50,609 nucleotides of DNA. Origin: UBA7672 sp031419455 (GTDB lineage: Bacteria; Pseudomonadota; Alphaproteobacteria; Caulobacterales; Hyphomonadaceae). Under the pieces are notes generated by a model, which was not told where the DNA came from, did not search any database, and worked only from the letters and a program-made list of their open reading frames with translations. The position numbers were made by a program, and so were the translations under genes. The DNA is taken from the NCBI GenBank assembly GCA_031419455.1, contig JANOKS010000070.1, forward strand, positions 1-50,609, written 5' to 3'. Of this stretch, positions 47,918 to 50,609 are shown piece by piece. Numbering within the stretch: position 1 is the stretch's first letter; every line of letters begins with the position of its first letter.

Positions 47918-49183
47918 ATGGCCGATAGCGGGTCCGATCCCTTCCGCATCCTCGACCTGACCGCCGCAAACCCGCACGCTCGGCGCGATCCGTACCCGCG
48001 CCTTGCCGAGCTGCGCGCCCAGTGCCCCATCCACCGCGATGAAGCGGGCGGCGCGTGGCTGGTGACGCGCATGGCGGATGCGCGCGCCATCTTCTCCGAC
48101 AACGCCCATGCCAAGGATCCCGACAAGGCCGAGCCTGCCGCCATCGCCATCCGTCGCCGGCGCAGCACCGTGCCAGATGGCCTCGCCTTCCCGGATGACC
48201 AGCGCGCTTCCATGCTGGAACTCGACGGCGAGGAACACGCCCGTGTGCGCGGCCCGCTGGTGCAGGCGCTCTACGCCCGCATCGCCCGCTTCGAGTCGGA
48301 CTGTATCCGCATCATCGATGCCGCACTGGACCGGCTGGAAGGCCGCGCAGAATTCGACCTGATGAGGGAGCTGGCCGAGCCCGTCCCCGTCGCCTGCATC
48401 GGCGCCATCCTCGGCGTACCCGCGGAAACGCTCGCCACATTCCGCTTCTGGCTCAATGGCATCGTGCAGACTTTCAACCCCAACCGCACGCCCGGCGACG
48501 TCGCCGCGCTGGTCGCAGCCTCCAACGGCCTCGCCCACTATATTCGCGGCCGCTTTGCCGATGCGAAAGCCAGCCCGCCCGATGATCTCTTCGGAGACAT
48601 GGCCAGAATACAGAAAGAACAGGTGCAGGCCGCCGGCGCGCCCCTCACCGACACCGAGATAACCTACAACATCCGCGGCTTGCTGATCGCCGGCAATGTC
48701 ACCACCACTGACCTGATCGGCAACGCGGTCCACCTGTTGCTGACCCATCCGGACCAACTCGCCCACCTGCGCGCCAATCCGTTGCTCTGGCCCGCCGCGG
48801 TGGAGGAGGCCTTGCGGCACCAACCGCCGGTCGACTTCACCTGGCGCATCGCCGCGCGCGACTTGGAACTCTCCGGGTGCGCTGTGAATGCGAGGGCCGC
48901 GCTCAACCTCTTCATCCGCTCGGCCAACCGCGACGAAGCAGCCTTCCCGAATGCGCACCAGTTCGACGTCACGCGTCCGCGCGCCGCGCGACACCTCGCC
49001 TTCGGCGGCGGCGCACACATCTGCCCGGGCGCGCCGCTTGCCCGCATGGAGGCGAGGCATCTGCTGTCACGCCTCTTCACGCGCTTTCCAAATCTCCGCC
49101 TCCACGATTCCGATGCCCCGCCGCAATGGCGCCGCCTGCCGGGATTTCGCGGATTGGAGCAGCTGATGGTTAGCGCCGATTAG
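47918..49183 (+). CDS. Cytochrome P450
   Basis: 421 aa soluble bacterial P450. It begins with LDLTAANPHARRDPYPRLAELR. The I-helix region is LLIAGNVTTTDLIGNAV, EEALRH is the E-x-x-R motif, and the heme loop is FGGGAHICPGAPLARMEAR with Cys369 as iron ligand. No membrane anchor is present. It hydroxylates an unknown substrate and needs a ferredoxin and reductase, which are not in the window. The ATG at 47918 has GGGAG upstream. A single gene in its orientation block. Confidence 0.95.
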   Translation: MADSGSDPFRILDLTAANPHARRDPYPRLAELRAQCPIHRDEAGGAWLVTRMADARAIFSDNAHAKDPDKAEPAAIAIRRRRSTVPDGLAFPDDQRASMLELDGEEHARVRGPLVQALYARIARFESDCIRIIDAALDRLEGRAEFDLMRELAEPVPVACIGAILGVPAETLATFRFWLNGIVQTFNPNRTPGDVAALVAASNGLAHYIRGRFADAKASPPDDLFGDMARIQKEQVQAAGAPLTDTEITYNIRGLLIAGNVTTTDLIGNAVHLLLTHPDQLAHLRANPLLWPAAVEEALRHQPPVDFTWRIAARDLELSGCAVNARAALNLFIRSANRDEAAFPNAHQFDVTRPRAARHLAFGGGAHICPGAPLARMEARHLLSRLFTRFPNLRLHDSDAPPQWRRLPGFRGLEQLMVSAD

Positions 49184-49321
49184 TTCCACATTTTATGCAG
49201 ATCATGTGTTTCCCGGTGAAACAATGGTTGCAGGGCAACACATGCGGTGCGCGGGGAACTAGGCCGGGCAAGCTCCGTTTACACCTCACACAGAGCAATC
49301 CGGCTCACAAAGGACTATCCC

Positions 49322-49678
49322 ATGTCCGCCATCAAGACCGCCTTCTGCGCAGCCGTTTCGAGCCTCTCACTGGTCGCGTGCTCCTCCATGGACAGCCTTG
49401 ATCCGTCGCAGCGCAACGCCGCCATCGGTGGCGCACTTGGCGCGGCTGCCGGCGCAGCTATCTCGGATGACGATCTTTCCGGCGCGCTGATCGGCGGCGC
49501 GCTGGGTGCGGCTGTTGGCTACTATACCGGCTGCCAGGAACAGGGCGGGTGCTTCGTCGGCGGCAAGCAGGTCGCCCAGCGCTCAGAGCTGGTCTACGAT
49601 CAGGGCGACCGTCGCTACTACTACGTCGACCGCAACTCCGGCCGCACCTATTGGGAAAACGGCGAGTTCCGCGGGTAG
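49322..49678 (+). CDS. Glycine-zipper lipoprotein, 118 aa
   Basis: The ATG at 49322 has AAAGGA eight nt upstream. Signal MSAIKTAFCAAVSSLSLVAC has a lipobox SLVAC. Then a glycine-zipper segment (AAIGGALGAAAGAAISDDDLSGALIGGALGAAVGYYTG) that can insert in a membrane, and a small domain with two cysteines (GCQEQGGCFVGG) and a Tyr-rich end (RRYYYVDRNSGRTYWENG). It resembles outer-membrane stress or structural lipoproteins of the 17 kDa/OmpA-associated type. A terminator follows. Confidence 0.85.
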   Translation: MSAIKTAFCAAVSSLSLVACSSMDSLDPSQRNAAIGGALGAAAGAAISDDDLSGALIGGALGAAVGYYTGCQEQGGCFVGGKQVAQRSELVYDQGDRRYYYVDRNSGRTYWENGEFRG

Positions 49679-49706
49679 TCCCTTTCCAATTGCAAAGTTC
49701 GTAAGG

Positions 49707-49738
49707 CGCCGCTCTTCGGAGCGGCGTCTTTCGTTTTG
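49707..49738 (+). terminator. Rho-independent terminator with UUCG loop
   Basis: Stem cgccgctc (49707-49714), tetraloop ttcg, stem gagcggcg (49719-49726), then tctttcgtttt. It ends the glycine-zipper lipoprotein transcript. Confidence 0.85.
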
Positions 49739-49793
49739 CGATTGAGCTTGCCCTTCATCTGTCGCAGGCTCCCGCATCGGATGTGGAGGGAAA

Positions 49794-50609
49794 ATGCGAC
49801 ACCTGATTGTTCTTGCCGTGCTTGCGCTTGCCGCATGCCAGTTGCCGCCCGCCGTCACCAGCGCCATCCCGCCACCGCCGGAAGGCAACACCCCCTCCCC
49901 GCCGGAAGTCATCGCCGCATCGAAGCCAGCCGAATGGCGCGCACTCGATCCCGAGAACACACTCTACATGGATTTCCCCGAAGGCCGGGTGATCATCGAG
50001 ATGGCGCCGCAGTTCTCGCCCAACCACGTCGCCAACGTGAAGGCGCTCTCCCGCGAAGGCTTCTTCGCCAACGGCGCCGTCACGCGCGTGCAGGATAACT
50101 TCGTCACCCAGTGGGCCCAGGCCGCCGAACCGCCACGCCCGCCGAAGGTCGGCGTCGAGAAACTCAACGCCGAGTTCACCCTGCCACGCGCTGCAATCGC
50201 CAACTTCGACGTCCTGCCCGATCCCGACACCTACGCCTCAGAGATCGGCTTCATCAACGGCATGACCGCGGCGCGCGACGCCGACAGCGTCTGGCTCACG
50301 CACTGCTACAGCATGGTCGGCGTCGGCCGCGAAAACGACGAGAACTCCGGTGGCGGCACGGAGCTCTACGTCATCATCGGTCACAGCCCGCGCAATCTCG
50401 ACCGCCAGCTCACCATGCTGGGTCGGGTCGTGCAGGGCATGGAGATTATGTCCGCCTTCCCGCGTGGCACGGGCGATGCCGGCTTCTACAAGACGCCGGA
50501 AGAATACCAGCACTACGCCGACATCAAGGTCGCCGCTGACCTGCCGCCGGAGAAGCGCACGCCGCTGGAGATCATGAAAACCGACAGCGAGAGCTTCGCG
50601 ACACTGGTG
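49794..50609 (+). CDS. Cyclophilin-type peptidyl-prolyl isomerase lipoprotein (3' end missing)
   Basis: 272 residues are visible and the frame is still open at the window end. The ATG at 49794 has GGAGGG in front. Signal MRHLIVLAVLALAAC has a lipobox, then a Pro-rich linker to about residue 60. The cyclophilin core follows: VIIEMAPQFSPNHVANVKALSREGFFANGAVTRVQDNFVTQWAQ, and ELYVIIGHSPRNLDRQLTMLGRVVQGMEIM. A family-specific insert (PEKRTPLEIMKTDSESFATLV) begins near the end. It would fold outer-membrane or periplasmic proteins. The cut at 50609 is the window edge, not a biological truncation. Confidence 0.92.
   Translation, partial: MRHLIVLAVLALAACQLPPAVTSAIPPPPEGNTPSPPEVIAASKPAEWRALDPENTLYMDFPEGRVIIEMAPQFSPNHVANVKALSREGFFANGAVTRVQDNFVTQWAQAAEPPRPPKVGVEKLNAEFTLPRAAIANFDVLPDPDTYASEIGFINGMTAARDADSVWLTHCYSMVGVGRENDENSGGGTELYVIIGHSPRNLDRQLTMLGRVVQGMEIMSAFPRGTGDAGFYKTPEEYQHYADIKVAADLPPEKRTPLEIMKTDSESFATLV

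Noticed and set aside
1..50609. CRISPR array, tRNA genes, prophage or insertion sequence
   Set aside because: No spaced direct repeats, tRNA-like T-arm sequences, transposase, integrase or phage genes were seen by eye; the repeats present are inverted and intergenic.

Overview
The window is GC-rich and gene-dense and comes from an alphaproteobacterium. The evidence is a methionine synthase split into two genes inside an operon led by a SahR-type ArsR/methyltransferase regulator, a succinylase-type DapD, a PAS_5 (MopJ-like) protein, MlaA/MlaC envelope proteins, a TonB receptor and many lipoproteins. A member of the Caulobacterales/Hyphomonadaceae is my best guess; no rRNA or other taxonomic marker is present, and I saw no tRNA, CRISPR array, insertion sequence or prophage. 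Most of the window is ordinary chromosome.

Layout. 1-8.8 kb (mostly minus strand): DoxX-like membrane protein, a low-GC HEPN/AbiU2-like ORF, fructose-1,6-bisphosphatase, an AlkA-type glycosylase, a 57-aa coiled coil, a BLUF photoreceptor, a peptidoglycan amidase overlapping an EamA transporter, a TerB/DnaJ protein and a RhlE-type RNA helicase with a structured leader. 9-12.3 kb: an HI0933-like flavoprotein convergent with a TonB receptor. 12.5-20.1 kb: an eight-gene methionine/one-carbon operon on the minus strand (sahR, metF, VOC, metH N-part, PPOX, RidA lipoprotein, Cys-rich unknown, metH C-part). Nearly all its joints are 4-nt stop/start overlaps, and it starts from a 30-bp palindromic operator. 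20.3-22.1 kb: mlaA, mlaC and a small periplasmic protein. 22.2-30.5 kb: an MFS transporter, a PQQ-type sugar dehydrogenase, a NifU-like scaffold, an alpha/beta-hydrolase lipoprotein overlapping a CHAD protein, a lipoprotein, ExoD and CysS. 30.5-35.6 kb: folE behind a structured leader, dapD with a DUF3052-like partner, two tiny membrane proteins, and PAS and PilZ proteins. 35.7-46 kb is more accessory: a TIR/TolB-like/TPR protein, a degenerate aminoglycoside-phosphotransferase-fold protein, a crotonase, a DUF433/DUF5615 toxin-antitoxin pair, a DbpA-domain helicase, a luciferase-like oxidoreductase and a low-GC membrane protein with PycTM/SLATT-like features. 46-50.6 kb: gamma-carbonic anhydrase, PhoH, cytochrome P450, a glycine-zipper lipoprotein, and a cyclophilin cut by the window end.

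How they work together. The clearest unit is the SahR-metF-metH operon: MetF supplies methyl-THF, the two MetH halves make methionine, and SahR would sense S-adenosylhomocysteine and bind the palindrome. The second theme is a set of five long intergenic elements, each built as one inverted repeat nested inside another; they fall into four sequence families. Together with simpler hairpins they occupy many gene junctions and in one case supply the C-terminus of a protein.
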